A stretch of DNA of 64,000 nucleotides, from the NCBI GenBank assembly GCA_913776615.1, contig CAJYPK010000040.1, positions 1 to 64,000 on the forward strand, in the 5' to 3' direction. How positions within the stretch are numbered: position 1 is the first letter of the stretch; every line of letters starts with the position of its first letter. Both the position numbers and the translations under genes were made by a program. The stretch is from an uncultured Hymenobacter sp. (GTDB lineage Bacteria; Bacteroidota; Bacteroidia; Cytophagales; Hymenobacteraceae). Positions 16,657-26,087 of this stretch are shown here, piece by piece. A model generated the notes under the pieces. It saw nothing but the letters and a program-made list of their open reading frames with translations, had not been told where the DNA came from and did not search any database.

Positions 16657-18018
16657 ATGGACTTCAAGCGCTCCTTTTACACCGTAGCCACCGGCCCGCT
16701 GGGTACCCCCGCCGCCGGCACCGACGGCCGCGCTATTCTTTTTTCCACGCGCACGGCCAAGACCCACGTGCTCAAGGCGCAGTATCTGGAGCACCTGGAC
16801 GCCGGGCGGTTCGACGAGCTGCCGGAGGAGGTGTTTGACGCCCTGGTGCAGGCCGAGGCCATCGTGCCGGCGCACGAAAACGAGCTGCAAGTAGTACTCA
16901 ACCGCTCCCGCTCGGCCGTCAACGACTCGCGCACGCTCAACTACGTCATCATGCCCTCGTCGCAGTGCCAGCTGGGCTGCGACTACTGCGGGCAGTCGCA
17001 CTCGAAGAGCTACATGAAGACCGACATCTACGATCAGATCGAGGCCCGGGCGCGCAAGATGATTGACCTGACCCAGCACAACGAGCTGCACGTGGGCTGG
17101 TTCGGGGCCGAGCCGCTCACCGGCCTGGCGCACATCCGCAAGGTGTCGCAGCGCCTCATGGCGCTGGCCGCCGAGCTGGGCATTGCCTACTCGGCCCACA
17201 TGGTCACCAACGGTCTGTCGCTCAAGCGGGCGGTGTTCGAGGAATTGTACCAGGAATACAAAATCAGCCGCTTCGAGGTGACGCTCGACGGCGACGCCGA
17301 GTCGCACGACAACCGCCGCCATACCAAGGCCGGCGAAAAGACTTTCGACCTCATTCTCAAAAACCTGGTGGACGTGGCCCACTCGCCCGTGTACGCCGGC
17401 AAGGGCTACCTGCTCACCATCCGCTGCAACGTGGACAGCCGCAACATCGACCGGGTGGTGCCGCTCATCAAGCTGCTGGCCAGCAAGGGGCTGAGCGATA
17501 AGGTACGCTTCTACACGGCTCCCGTGTATTCGTGGGGCAACGACGCCCACCTGCTTTCCTTGGAAAAAGCCGCGTATGGCGAGCGCGAAATCGACTTCAT
17601 GCTGGCCCAGCTGCAATACGGCTTCAAGGTGGTGCCCCTGCCCAGCCTGTCGCCCATCGTGTGCATCGCCGTGTCGAAAGACGCCGAGGTAATCGACTCG
17701 CAGGGGCAGATTTACAACTGCACCGAAATTCCGCTGGTGCCGCTCTACGAGAGCGCCGACTACCTGCTGGGCAACGTGCGCAAGCAGCCCGAAGTGTCGC
17801 TGCAAGAGCGCGCCTTCCACGACTGGCCCGGCGAAATCGAGAGCAACAAGGCCCTGTGGTGCTCGAAGTGCCGGATGCTGCCCGTGTGCGGCGGCGGCTG
17901 CCCCAAGGCCTGGCGCGAAGGCAACCCGCCCTGCCCCCCGGCCAAAGCCAACATCGAAGACCGGTTGGCCCTGGCTTACCTCTACACCAAAAACGGCCTC
18001 ACCACTTACGCCGACTAG
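16657..18018 (+). CDS. Radical SAM/SPASM peptide maturase
   Basis: CQLGCDYC (CX3CX2C); SPASM C-x13-G-x4-C (CIAVSKDAEVIDSQGQIYNC), CSKCRMLPVCGGGC (CX2CX5CX3C) and a later Cys. Confidence 0.9.
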   Translation: MDFKRSFYTVATGPLGTPAAGTDGRAILFSTRTAKTHVLKAQYLEHLDAGRFDELPEEVFDALVQAEAIVPAHENELQVVLNRSRSAVNDSRTLNYVIMPSSQCQLGCDYCGQSHSKSYMKTDIYDQIEARARKMIDLTQHNELHVGWFGAEPLTGLAHIRKVSQRLMALAAELGIAYSAHMVTNGLSLKRAVFEELYQEYKISRFEVTLDGDAESHDNRRHTKAGEKTFDLILKNLVDVAHSPVYAGKGYLLTIRCNVDSRNIDRVVPLIKLLASKGLSDKVRFYTAPVYSWGNDAHLLSLEKAAYGEREIDFMLAQLQYGFKVVPLPSLSPIVCIAVSKDAEVIDSQGQIYNCTEIPLVPLYESADYLLGNVRKQPEVSLQERAFHDWPGEIESNKALWCSKCRMLPVCGGGCPKAWREGNPPCPPAKANIEDRLALAYLYTKNGLTTYAD

Positions 18019-18020
18019 CC

Positions 18021-19052
18021 ATGACGATGCTTCACTCCGCGCCGCCGATCGTGCCCGCCGGCCTCGCGGCTTTGCACGCGCTGCTCAGCGCCGACGCCCT
18101 GCCCGCCGAGGCTGCCGCCCGCCGCCTCGCGCCCCGGCCCGACTTGTTCAACGACATCGTGGAGCAGGCCCGGCTGGCGCACTTCGACGTGACAACGGGC
18201 CGCGTCATCAAGTACATCATCGGGGCGTACGCTGTGGGCTTCCGGGCCGCCAAGGGCGGCGAGCTGCACACCGCCGCGATGGAGTTTGCCCGCGCCGAAG
18301 AGCTGCTGAAGGGGCCGCACACCGCGCACGACCCGCGGGCACTGGCCTTCCTGAATTGTCTTACGCTCCCGTATTGGGCTTATTATCACTACCGGCGGAG
18401 GGAGTTCGAGACTTCTATCGACCAGACCTTCGCCGCCATTGCCAACATCACGCAGCTGGAGGGCGAGATCCCGGTTTTTCACATGGCCCGCGTGCAGCAG
18501 CTGCACAACCTGAGCCGCGTGAGCTTCCGGCGCGGCGATACTGCCGCCGGGGCGCTGCTGGTGCAGGACCTGCTGCACTACCTCGCCACCGGCCAGCCGG
18601 GCAACCTGCCCGGCAGCTGGGCGCCCGAGCTACTGGCGCTTACGCCCCCTACGCTGCGGGCCGACATGTTCGGCCAGATTTTTCTGGAAATGGTCAGCCT
18701 GCTGCTGCGCGAGCCGGCGGCCGACCAGCGCCAGCAGCTATTTACCCTGGCCTTCGGCGAGCTGAGTAGCGTAGCGACGACGGCCGAGTTCTGGCCGCCC
18801 TACCAGGCGTGGCTCGCGGCCAGCGAGGCGCTGCTTTTCGGCGAGGAGCCCGCCTACGCGCCGCTGCTCGTGGCCTACCTGACCGCCGAGCCCGACCACC
18901 GTCTCGACGCGCTGCGCCTGGCGTTGCTGCTGGAGCTGCACCGCCGGCTGGCTGCGGCCACCGGCCCGGCGGCCGGGCTGCGGCCCCTGCTGCCCGCCTA
19001 CGCCCGCCGCACCCTCTGGCTCGACGCGCGCTCCCTGGCCCTGCTGGGGTAG
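18021..19052 (+). CDS. Orphan helical protein of the RiPP locus
   Basis: Complete 343-aa ORF starting 3 nt after the rSAM stop codon; helix-rich, TPR-like impression, no family recognised. Confidence 0.7.
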   Translation: MTMLHSAPPIVPAGLAALHALLSADALPAEAAARRLAPRPDLFNDIVEQARLAHFDVTTGRVIKYIIGAYAVGFRAAKGGELHTAAMEFARAEELLKGPHTAHDPRALAFLNCLTLPYWAYYHYRRREFETSIDQTFAAIANITQLEGEIPVFHMARVQQLHNLSRVSFRRGDTAAGALLVQDLLHYLATGQPGNLPGSWAPELLALTPPTLRADMFGQIFLEMVSLLLREPAADQRQQLFTLAFGELSSVATTAEFWPPYQAWLAASEALLFGEEPAYAPLLVAYLTAEPDHRLDALRLALLLELHRRLAAATGPAAGLRPLLPAYARRTLWLDARSLALLG

Positions 19053-19098
19053 GGGAGAGGCATCGTCTTGCTTTCCGTTTCTTTTCCGCCCCCTCGTT

Positions 19099-21339
19099 AT
19101 GCAGTTTAAATTCTACCGGCAACACGATGCCATGGACTGCGGGCCAACCTGCCTCAAGATGGTGGCCCGCCACTACGGCCGCACCCTCGACCTGGAGTAC
19201 CTGCGCAGCATCTGCTACCTCAACTCGGAAGGCGTGAGCATCCTCAGCGTGTCGGAGGCCGCCGAGCAAATTGGGCTGAAAACGCTGATGCTCAAGACCA
19301 GCTACGAGTACCTGGTCGAAAACGTGCCCTTGCCCTGCATCCTGCACTGGAACCAGAGTCACTTCATCATCCTGCTCGAAACTCACCAGACCGGCCTGCT
19401 CGGCCGCCTGCGCGGCGAGCCCGAGCGCATCACCATCGCCGACCCCAGCCACGGGGTCGTGACCATCGACCGGGCCACCTTCCTGCGGGGCTGGGCCAGC
19501 TCGGCCGACCACAAGGGCGTGCTGCTGGCCGTGGAGCCCTCGCGGCACTTCTACGTGGCCGAGGCCCCGGCCGAACACAGCCAGGGTATGGCCTTCCTGG
19601 GGCGCTACATCAAGCCTTATTACGGCTACCTGCTGCAACTGCTGCTGGGTATGACGCTGGGTAGCCTCATCTCGCTGGCCTTCCCGTTCCTGACGCAGTC
19701 GCTGGTCGATTTCGGCATCACCCGCCAGAACGAGAGCTTCATCGTGCTTATCCTGCTGGCGCAGCTCCTGTTGCTGCTCGGCCAGCTGATGGTGAGCGTG
19801 GTGCGCAACTGGATTCTGCTGCACATGAATACCCGCATCAGCATCAGCATTATCTCCGACTTTCTGCTCAAGCTGATGCGCCTGCCGGTGCGCTTCTTCG
19901 ATAGTAAGTCGGTGGGCGACATCACCCAGCGCATCAGCGACCACCACCGCATCGAGGTGTTTTTGACGGGTAATTCCATCAATACCCTGTTTTCGCTGGT
20001 CAACCTGCTGGTGTTTTCCGTGGTGCTGGGCTTGTACAGCCTGCCCATCCTGGGGCTGTTCGTGGCGGGTAGCTTGCTGATGCTGGGCTGGGCGCTGCTG
20101 TTCATGCGCCGGCGCAGCCACCTCGACTACCTGCGCTTTCAGGGCCAGCGCGACACCCAGGATAGCCTCTTCGAGATTATCCACGGCATGCAGGAAATCA
20201 AGCTCAACCACAGCGAAAGCTACCGCCGCTGGGAGTGGGAGAAAGTGCAGGTCAAGCTGTTCCGGCTCAACAACCGCAGCCTGGCCCTCGACCAGGCGCA
20301 GGACCTGGGCTCGTTCTTCTTCAACCAGGTCAAGAACGTGGTAATCACCTACCTGGCGGCCCGGTTGGTTATTCAGCACCAGCTCACGCTGGGCATGATG
20401 CTGAGTATTTCCTACATCATCGGGCAGATGAATGGCCCGCTCGACCAGCTGCTGAGCTTCGTCAAAATCGCCCAGGATGCCAAGCTCAGCCTTGACCGCC
20501 TGCGCGAGGTGCACGGCCGCCCCGACGAGGAGGGCGACCCCGTGACTGACGAGCAGAGTGCCCACCACGCGCTGCTGGCCGATCACAAAACCTGCCGCCC
20601 CGGCGACATCGTGCTCGAAAACGTGTCGTTCCGCTTCGAAGGCCCCAGCTCGCCGCTCGTGCTCAACGACGTCAGCCTGGTGATTCCCGAGGGCAAGGTG
20701 ACGGCCATCGTGGGCTCCAGCGGCAGCGGTAAAACTACGTTGCTCAAGCTGTTGCTCAAGTTTTACCCACCCAACGGCGGCCACATCGCCATCGGTGATG
20801 CCGACTTTGCCAGCATCTCGCCGCGCTGGTGGCGGCGGCAGGTGGGCACGGTGCTGCAAGAAGGCTACGTGTTTTCGGATACCATCGCCCGCAACATCGC
20901 CATGAACTCCGACGAGATCGACGCGGCCCGCATGCAGTACGCCGTGCGGGTGGCCAACATCGGCGAGTACGTGAAAAGCCTGCCGCTCCGCTTCACCACC
21001 AAAATCGGGCGCAGCGGCAACGGCCTCAGCGGCGGCCAGAAGCAGCGCCTGCTCATTGCGCGGGCCGTGTACAAAGACCCCCGCTACCTGTTTTTCGACG
21101 AGGCCACCAGCGCCCTCGACGCCAACAACGAAAGCGTGATCATGCACAACCTCCACGAGTTTTTCCACGGCCGCACCGTGGTCGTGGTGGCCCACCGCCT
21201 GAGTACCGTGCGCCACGCCGATCAGATCGTGGTGCTCGAAAAGGGCCAGGTGGTAGAAACCGGCTCGCACGAAGAGCTGGTGCTGCGCCGGGGACGGTAC
21301 TTCGACTTGGTGCGCAATCAGTTGGAGCTGGGGAATTAG
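19099..21339 (+). CDS. Peptidase-domain (C39) ABC transporter
   Basis: C39 motifs QHDAMDCGPTCLKMV, LHWNQSHFIIL, ITIADPSHG; Walker A VGSSGSGKTT, signature LSGGQKQR, Walker B YLFFDEATSALD. Confidence 0.95.
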   Translation: MQFKFYRQHDAMDCGPTCLKMVARHYGRTLDLEYLRSICYLNSEGVSILSVSEAAEQIGLKTLMLKTSYEYLVENVPLPCILHWNQSHFIILLETHQTGLLGRLRGEPERITIADPSHGVVTIDRATFLRGWASSADHKGVLLAVEPSRHFYVAEAPAEHSQGMAFLGRYIKPYYGYLLQLLLGMTLGSLISLAFPFLTQSLVDFGITRQNESFIVLILLAQLLLLLGQLMVSVVRNWILLHMNTRISISIISDFLLKLMRLPVRFFDSKSVGDITQRISDHHRIEVFLTGNSINTLFSLVNLLVFSVVLGLYSLPILGLFVAGSLLMLGWALLFMRRRSHLDYLRFQGQRDTQDSLFEIIHGMQEIKLNHSESYRRWEWEKVQVKLFRLNNRSLALDQAQDLGSFFFNQVKNVVITYLAARLVIQHQLTLGMMLSISYIIGQMNGPLDQLLSFVKIAQDAKLSLDRLREVHGRPDEEGDPVTDEQSAHHALLADHKTCRPGDIVLENVSFRFEGPSSPLVLNDVSLVIPEGKVTAIVGSSGSGKTTLLKLLLKFYPPNGGHIAIGDADFASISPRWWRRQVGTVLQEGYVFSDTIARNIAMNSDEIDAARMQYAVRVANIGEYVKSLPLRFTTKIGRSGNGLSGGQKQRLLIARAVYKDPRYLFFDEATSALDANNESVIMHNLHEFFHGRTVVVVAHRLSTVRHADQIVVLEKGQVVETGSHEELVLRRGRYFDLVRNQLELGN

Positions 21340-21420
21340 TGAAGGGTAGGAGGGTATGAAGGTAGTCTCGCGCCACTGGTTTTTAGGAGAGTTCATGACT
21401 CTTCTTTGCCCTAGCGTGGG

Positions 21421-21548
21421 CGCCTCACCCCCCGGCCCCCTCTCCGAAAAGGAGAGGGGGAGCCGACCGTAATTAAGCATCATAAGCGACTCAAACAGTC
21501 ATTAGGCTCCCCCTCTCCTTTTCGGAGAGGGGGTCGGGGGGTGAGGCG
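21421..21548. repeat. Nested palindromic repeat (44-bp arms)
   Basis: 21421-21464 and 21505-21548 are inverted copies with one mismatch; each arm contains the palindrome ccccctctccgaaaaggagaggggg. Confidence 0.85.
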
Positions 21549-21614
21549 CACACGTTAGGATAGGAAAAATTATAAAATTAAAGTTTTTACAATCTCTCAA
21601 AACCGCTAGTTAGT

Positions 21615-22097
21615 ATGCCAGAGCAATTCGACTTGCACCACCGCGAAGTGCAGGAAATCATGGGTCGCATGCCGGGCTGGGTGACGCGCTGGGCCTCGGC
21701 GGGGCTGCTGGGTGGCTTCCTGGTGCTGGCCGGCGCAACGCGCCTGGTGCGGTTTCCCGACGAGGTACCCGCCGCGGTCGTCGTTACGCGGGAGGCGGCG
21801 CAGGCACCGCGCATCCGGGTGCAGGTAGCCGTGGAGCAGGCGGCGGCCGTCCGGCCCGGGCAGGCCGTACTCATCGACCTGCAAGCCTACCCGGCCCGCC
21901 GCTACGGCTACCTGCCGGCCACCGTGCGCGAGGTGCTGCCCTTCACGGCGGCCCGCGCGGTGGAGGTGCGCGTGGCCGCCCCGGCCGATTGGCGCACGAC
22001 CACGGGGCAGGTCATTGCCAGCCAGCCGGTATTGAGGGGAACGGGCACGATTACGGTGAGTGAAAGCACGCTGTGGCAGCGGGTATTTCGGCAGTAG
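21615..22097 (+). CDS. Short HlyD/membrane-fusion-like protein
   Basis: Single N-terminal TM then VAVEQAAAVRPGQAVLIDLQAYPARRYGYLPATVREVLPF; 160 aa, directly after the ABC exporter. Confidence 0.6.
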   Translation: MPEQFDLHHREVQEIMGRMPGWVTRWASAGLLGGFLVLAGATRLVRFPDEVPAAVVVTREAAQAPRIRVQVAVEQAAAVRPGQAVLIDLQAYPARRYGYLPATVREVLPFTAARAVEVRVAAPADWRTTTGQVIASQPVLRGTGTITVSESTLWQRVFRQ

Positions 22098-22274
22098 TCC
22101 CGGAGCCTTAGGGTTGAAGTATAGCAGCGCGGTAGTAATTGTCCGGCTAAGTAGCTAGGGGAGTAGTTAGTACAGGTCATAAGGAGTACTTTGCGGGCTG
22201 ATAGTGAGCCGACCACCCATTCCTACTGGGGGCGTCGGCTCCTGTGGTTGCTCACGCTGCTCCCCGTCCTGCCC

Positions 22275-25200
22275 GTGCTACAAAATCTTTACTCCTTCCA
22301 CAAGCAACTCATTCTCCGTTTACCCGCCCAGCCGTTTGCGCAGGACATTGCCGAGGCCGACATCCAAGCCAGCCTACACGATGCTCGGTTTATGGAGAGC
22401 ATCTACCTGGCCTCGCCCGCGCTGCACGACGAGTGCGACAAGTGGCGCCGGGGTGAGCTCACCGACGCCCGCAAAGTAGCCCGGCTGCGTAGCTCGCTCA
22501 CGCGCTACTACGTGCGGGCGCGCAGCCGATGTACACCCTTCGGGCTGTTTGCGGGCTGCGCCGTGGCCGAGTGGGGGCCGGCCAGCCAGGTGGTGGTCGC
22601 CGCCGACAAGGCCAGCCGCCACACCCGCCTCGACATGCACTACCTCTGCGACCTGGCCCAGCAGCTGGCCGCCCACCCGGCCGTGCGGCCCCACCTGCGC
22701 TACTGGCCCAACACGAGCCTGTATCAGTTGGGAGAGGAGTTTCGCTTCGTGGAGCACCACTACGCGGCGGGCCGGCGGGTGCATCAGCTCAGCGCGGTGC
22801 AGGCCACGCCCTACCTGCAACGGCTGCTGGCCGCCGCCCAGGGCGGCGCCAGCTACCCGGCCCTGGTAGCCCTGCTGAGCGAAGCCGAGCCGGACGAGGC
22901 TACGCAGTTTATCGACGCGCTCATCGAGGCCCAGGTATTGATGCATGAACTGGAGCCGACCGTGACGGGCGAGGAGTTCTTTACCCACGTGCTGGCCGTG
23001 CTGGCGCGCGTGGGCGAGCAGTCGCCCGCCATCGCCGCCATTGCCGACCACCTCGAAGCCGTGCGCCAACAGCTCGCCGCCATCGACCAGAGCCCGGTCA
23101 ACCTCGCCCGGGCGTACACCAACATCGTGCTGGCCCTGACCCCGTTGGGGGTGGCCCTGGAGCCCGGCAAACTCTTTCAGGTAGACGCGGTGCCCGGCCT
23201 GGGCGAGTCGGCGACCCTGGATGCGGCGTGGCAGCGCGACCTGCTGGAAGCCGTTGAGGTACTGGCCCGCCTGGCGCCGCTGCCGGTGCAGCCCCGGCTG
23301 GCGGCGTTTCGCCAGCGCTTTCAGGCGCGCTACGAAACCCAGGAGGTGCCCCTGCTCGAAGCCCTTGACAACGAGAGTGGCATTTCCTACACCGAGTACG
23401 GCAGCAGCAGCTATTCGCCCCTCGTGCACGACTTAGTAACGGCCCCCGCGGGGGCGGCCTCGTCGAGCAGCGGCCGCGCCCGGGTGCAGCAGCAATTGCA
23501 CGAAAAGCTGCGCGAGGCCGAGCGCACCCAGCAGTACAGCCTCGACCTGGCCCTGGCCGACCTGCCACCCGTTTCGCCTACCAGCCCGCCGCTGCCGCCC
23601 TCGCTGGCCATCCTGTTTCGGGTGCTGGATGGGCAAAAGCTGCTCCTCGAAAGCGTGGGGGGCTCCAGCGCCGTCAACCTGCTGGGGCGCTTTGCCCACG
23701 CCGACCCGGCCATTGCTTCCCTTATTGAAGAGGTGGCCCGGCACGAGCAGGCCCACAACCCGGGCGTGGCCTTCGCCGAAATTTGCCACCTGCCCGTGAG
23801 CCGCGCCGGCAACCTGTTGCAGCGGCCCAGCTTCCGGGCGCTCGAAATTCCCTACCTGGCGCAGTCGGCCCTGCCCGCCGAAGGCCAGGTGCCGGTGCAA
23901 GACCTGCTGCTGTCGGTACGCCACGGCGAGCTGCGGCTGCGCTCGCGCACTACCGGCCAGGTGATTATACCCCGCCTGGGCACGGCCCATAATTTCACCC
24001 ACGAGGCGCTGCCCGTCTACCAGTTTCTCTGCGACCTGCAAACCCAGGGCTTGCAGGCCCAACTGGGGGTGGGGTGGGAGGCCGGGCCGGGCTCCGCCCG
24101 CTTTGTACCCCGCCTCACCTACCGCCGCGTGGTGCTGGCCCCCGCCTCGTGGCAGTTCACCGCTGCCGACCTGGCCCCGCTGCTGACCGATGAGGTAACG
24201 CTGGCCGCCCGCTGGCCGGCCTTCTGCCAGCAGTGGCGACTGCCCCGTTTTTTCACCCTGGCCGACGGCGACAACGAGCTGCTGGTCGATACCGCCAGCC
24301 CGCTGCTGGTGGCCACCTGGCTCGACACCGTCCGCCAGCGGCCGCAGGTGCTGCTCAAGGAGTTTTTGTTTGATCCCGCCGCCAGCCCCGTGCGCGACGC
24401 GGCGGGCCGGCCCTACCTGCCCCAGGTGCTGGCGGTGCTGCTGCGCCAGGCGCCGTGCTACCCGGGGCTGCCCCAGCCGCCGGCCCGGGCCGCGCAGCAG
24501 CTCGTGCAGCGCGAGTTTCCGCTGGGCTCCGAGTGGCTGTACTACAAGCTCTACTGCGGCCAGAAGGTAGCCAACCGCGTGCTACTGAGTGTGGTGCAGC
24601 CCTTAGCCGAAGAGCTGCTGGCGCAGGGCCTGATTGATAATTGGTTTTTTATTCGTTACGCCGACCCCGACAACCACCTGCGCCTGCGCCTGCACTTGTC
24701 CGACGTGGCGGGCCTGGGCGCCGTGGTGCAGCTGGTGGCGGCTCAGTTGCAGCCGCACTGCACCAGCGCGACCATCTGGAAGGTGCAAACCGACACCTAC
24801 CGCCGCGAGCTGGAGCGCTACGGTCCCCAGGCCATCGGCCTGGCCGAGCAGCTGTTTGGCTACCAGAGTACCGCCTACCTGGCCTGGCTGGCTACCGAGC
24901 CACCGGCCGACGACGACTGGCTGTTCGGCCTCACGGCCATGGCCGAGCTGCTGCACGCGTTCGACTACACTTTCCCGCAAAAAATAACCCTGCTGGCCGG
25001 GTTGCGTGAGTCGTTCGGCCGGGAGTTTGGGCTCGATAAAAAGCTTAAGCTTCAGCTCGATGCCAAGTTTCGGCAGGTGCGCCCGGCCATGCAACAGGCG
25101 CTGAGCGAAGTTGAAAGCTGGCCGCCGCCCGCCCCGCTCCGGGCCCTGGCCAGCCAGCTGGTGAGCCTGGCCGCCGAAGGCCAGCTCGCGGTGAGTACCG

Positions 25201-25337
25201 ACCACCTGCTCGGGGCCTACCTGCACATGCTGCTCAACCGCATTATTCCGGCCGAGGCCCGGCTGCACGAACTGGTGCTCTACGATTTTCTGGGGCGCCA
25301 CTACCAGTCGCAGCAGGCCTTACAGCGCGCTGGCTAG
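22275..25337 (+). CDS. LanB-type lantibiotic dehydratase (full length)
   Basis: LYSFHKQLILRLPAQPF N-terminus, RARSRCTPFGLFAGCAVAEW, C-terminal SpaB_C-like GSEWLYYKLYCGQKVANRVLL...NWFFIRYADPDNHLRLRLHL. ORF track opens at TTG 22191; GTG 22275 fits the family N-terminus better. Confidence 0.88.
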   Translation: MLQNLYSFHKQLILRLPAQPFAQDIAEADIQASLHDARFMESIYLASPALHDECDKWRRGELTDARKVARLRSSLTRYYVRARSRCTPFGLFAGCAVAEWGPASQVVVAADKASRHTRLDMHYLCDLAQQLAAHPAVRPHLRYWPNTSLYQLGEEFRFVEHHYAAGRRVHQLSAVQATPYLQRLLAAAQGGASYPALVALLSEAEPDEATQFIDALIEAQVLMHELEPTVTGEEFFTHVLAVLARVGEQSPAIAAIADHLEAVRQQLAAIDQSPVNLARAYTNIVLALTPLGVALEPGKLFQVDAVPGLGESATLDAAWQRDLLEAVEVLARLAPLPVQPRLAAFRQRFQARYETQEVPLLEALDNESGISYTEYGSSSYSPLVHDLVTAPAGAASSSSGRARVQQQLHEKLREAERTQQYSLDLALADLPPVSPTSPPLPPSLAILFRVLDGQKLLLESVGGSSAVNLLGRFAHADPAIASLIEEVARHEQAHNPGVAFAEICHLPVSRAGNLLQRPSFRALEIPYLAQSALPAEGQVPVQDLLLSVRHGELRLRSRTTGQVIIPRLGTAHNFTHEALPVYQFLCDLQTQGLQAQLGVGWEAGPGSARFVPRLTYRRVVLAPASWQFTAADLAPLLTDEVTLAARWPAFCQQWRLPRFFTLADGDNELLVDTASPLLVATWLDTVRQRPQVLLKEFLFDPAASPVRDAAGRPYLPQVLAVLLRQAPCYPGLPQPPARAAQQLVQREFPLGSEWLYYKLYCGQKVANRVLLSVVQPLAEELLAQGLIDNWFFIRYADPDNHLRLRLHLSDVAGLGAVVQLVAAQLQPHCTSATIWKVQTDTYRRELERYGPQAIGLAEQLFGYQSTAYLAWLATEPPADDDWLFGLTAMAELLHAFDYTFPQKITLLAGLRESFGREFGLDKKLKLQLDAKFRQVRPAMQQALSEVESWPPPAPLRALASQLVSLAAEGQLAVSTDHLLGAYLHMLLNRIIPAEARLHELVLYDFLGRHYQSQQALQRAG

Positions 25338-25352
25338 GGTGGGGCAGGGGAG

Positions 25353-26084
25353 TTACTTACGGCCGCCCACCACGTTTTGCTGGAGCGTTTCGAAAAAGGC
25401 GGCGCGGTACGTGTCGCCCAGCGGCACGTAGGCCTTCAGGCCCTTGAAGAATATCTGGTTGCCATCCAGCGCCTGAATCTTATTCAGGGCCACCAGGTAC
25501 GACTTGTGCACCCGCACAAACTGGCGGCTCGGCAGGCGCTCCTCCAGGTCTTTCATGTTGAGCAGCGTCACGATGCGGTCCTCCGCCGTGTTGATGGACA
25601 CGTAGTTCTTCATGCCCTCGACGTAGATAATATCGTCGAAGTTGATTTTGGTCATCTTGCCCTTGCTCTCCGTCTTCACGAAGATGTAGTCGGCTGGCTT
25701 TTCCGGGGCCTGCCAGCGGCTCGACGGCTCGATCGAAGCGTTGAGGGCTTTCTGGGCCGTTTTCAGGAAGCGCTCAAACGCGATGGGTTTGAGCAGGTAG
25801 TCAAAGGCTTCGAGCTCGAAGCTCTCCACGGCAAACTCGCTGTAGGCCGTGGTAAACACGATCCGGGTTTTGTCCTTGAGCAGGCGGGCGGCATCCAGGC
25901 CCGAAATCTGGGGCATGTGGATGTCCATAAACAGCAGATCCACGGGCTGATTCTGCACCACGCTCAGCGCCTCAATGGGGTCGGTGGTGCTACCTACCAG
26001 CGTGAGGAAGGGCGTCTTCTCGATGAACGTGCGCAGAATATCCAGCGCGCTTTGCTCGTCGTCTACTATAAAGCAGGAAATCAT
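25353..26084 (-). CDS. LytTR-family response regulator
   Basis: Receiver MISCFIVDDEQSALDIL, LLFMDIHMP; LytTR DIIYVEGMKNYVSINTAEDRIVTLLNMKDLEERLPSRQFVRVHKSYLVAL. Confidence 0.95.
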   Translation of the reverse strand: MISCFIVDDEQSALDILRTFIEKTPFLTLVGSTTDPIEALSVVQNQPVDLLFMDIHMPQISGLDAARLLKDKTRIVFTTAYSEFAVESFELEAFDYLLKPIAFERFLKTAQKALNASIEPSSRWQAPEKPADYIFVKTESKGKMTKINFDDIIYVEGMKNYVSINTAEDRIVTLLNMKDLEERLPSRQFVRVHKSYLVALNKIQALDGNQIFFKGLKAYVPLGDTYRAAFFETLQQNVVGGRK

Positions 26085-26087
26085 CGC

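Noticed and set aside
17532-19052. Plus-strand 506-aa ORF in the track as one protein
   Set aside because: Its first half is an out-of-frame reading of the rSAM gene; the genuine protein begins at ATG 18021.
18742-21483. 913-aa minus-strand ORF opposite the C39 ABC transporter
   Set aside because: Antisense shadow of a strongly supported exporter; composition (H, Q, V, A rich) is typical of reverse-frame artefacts.
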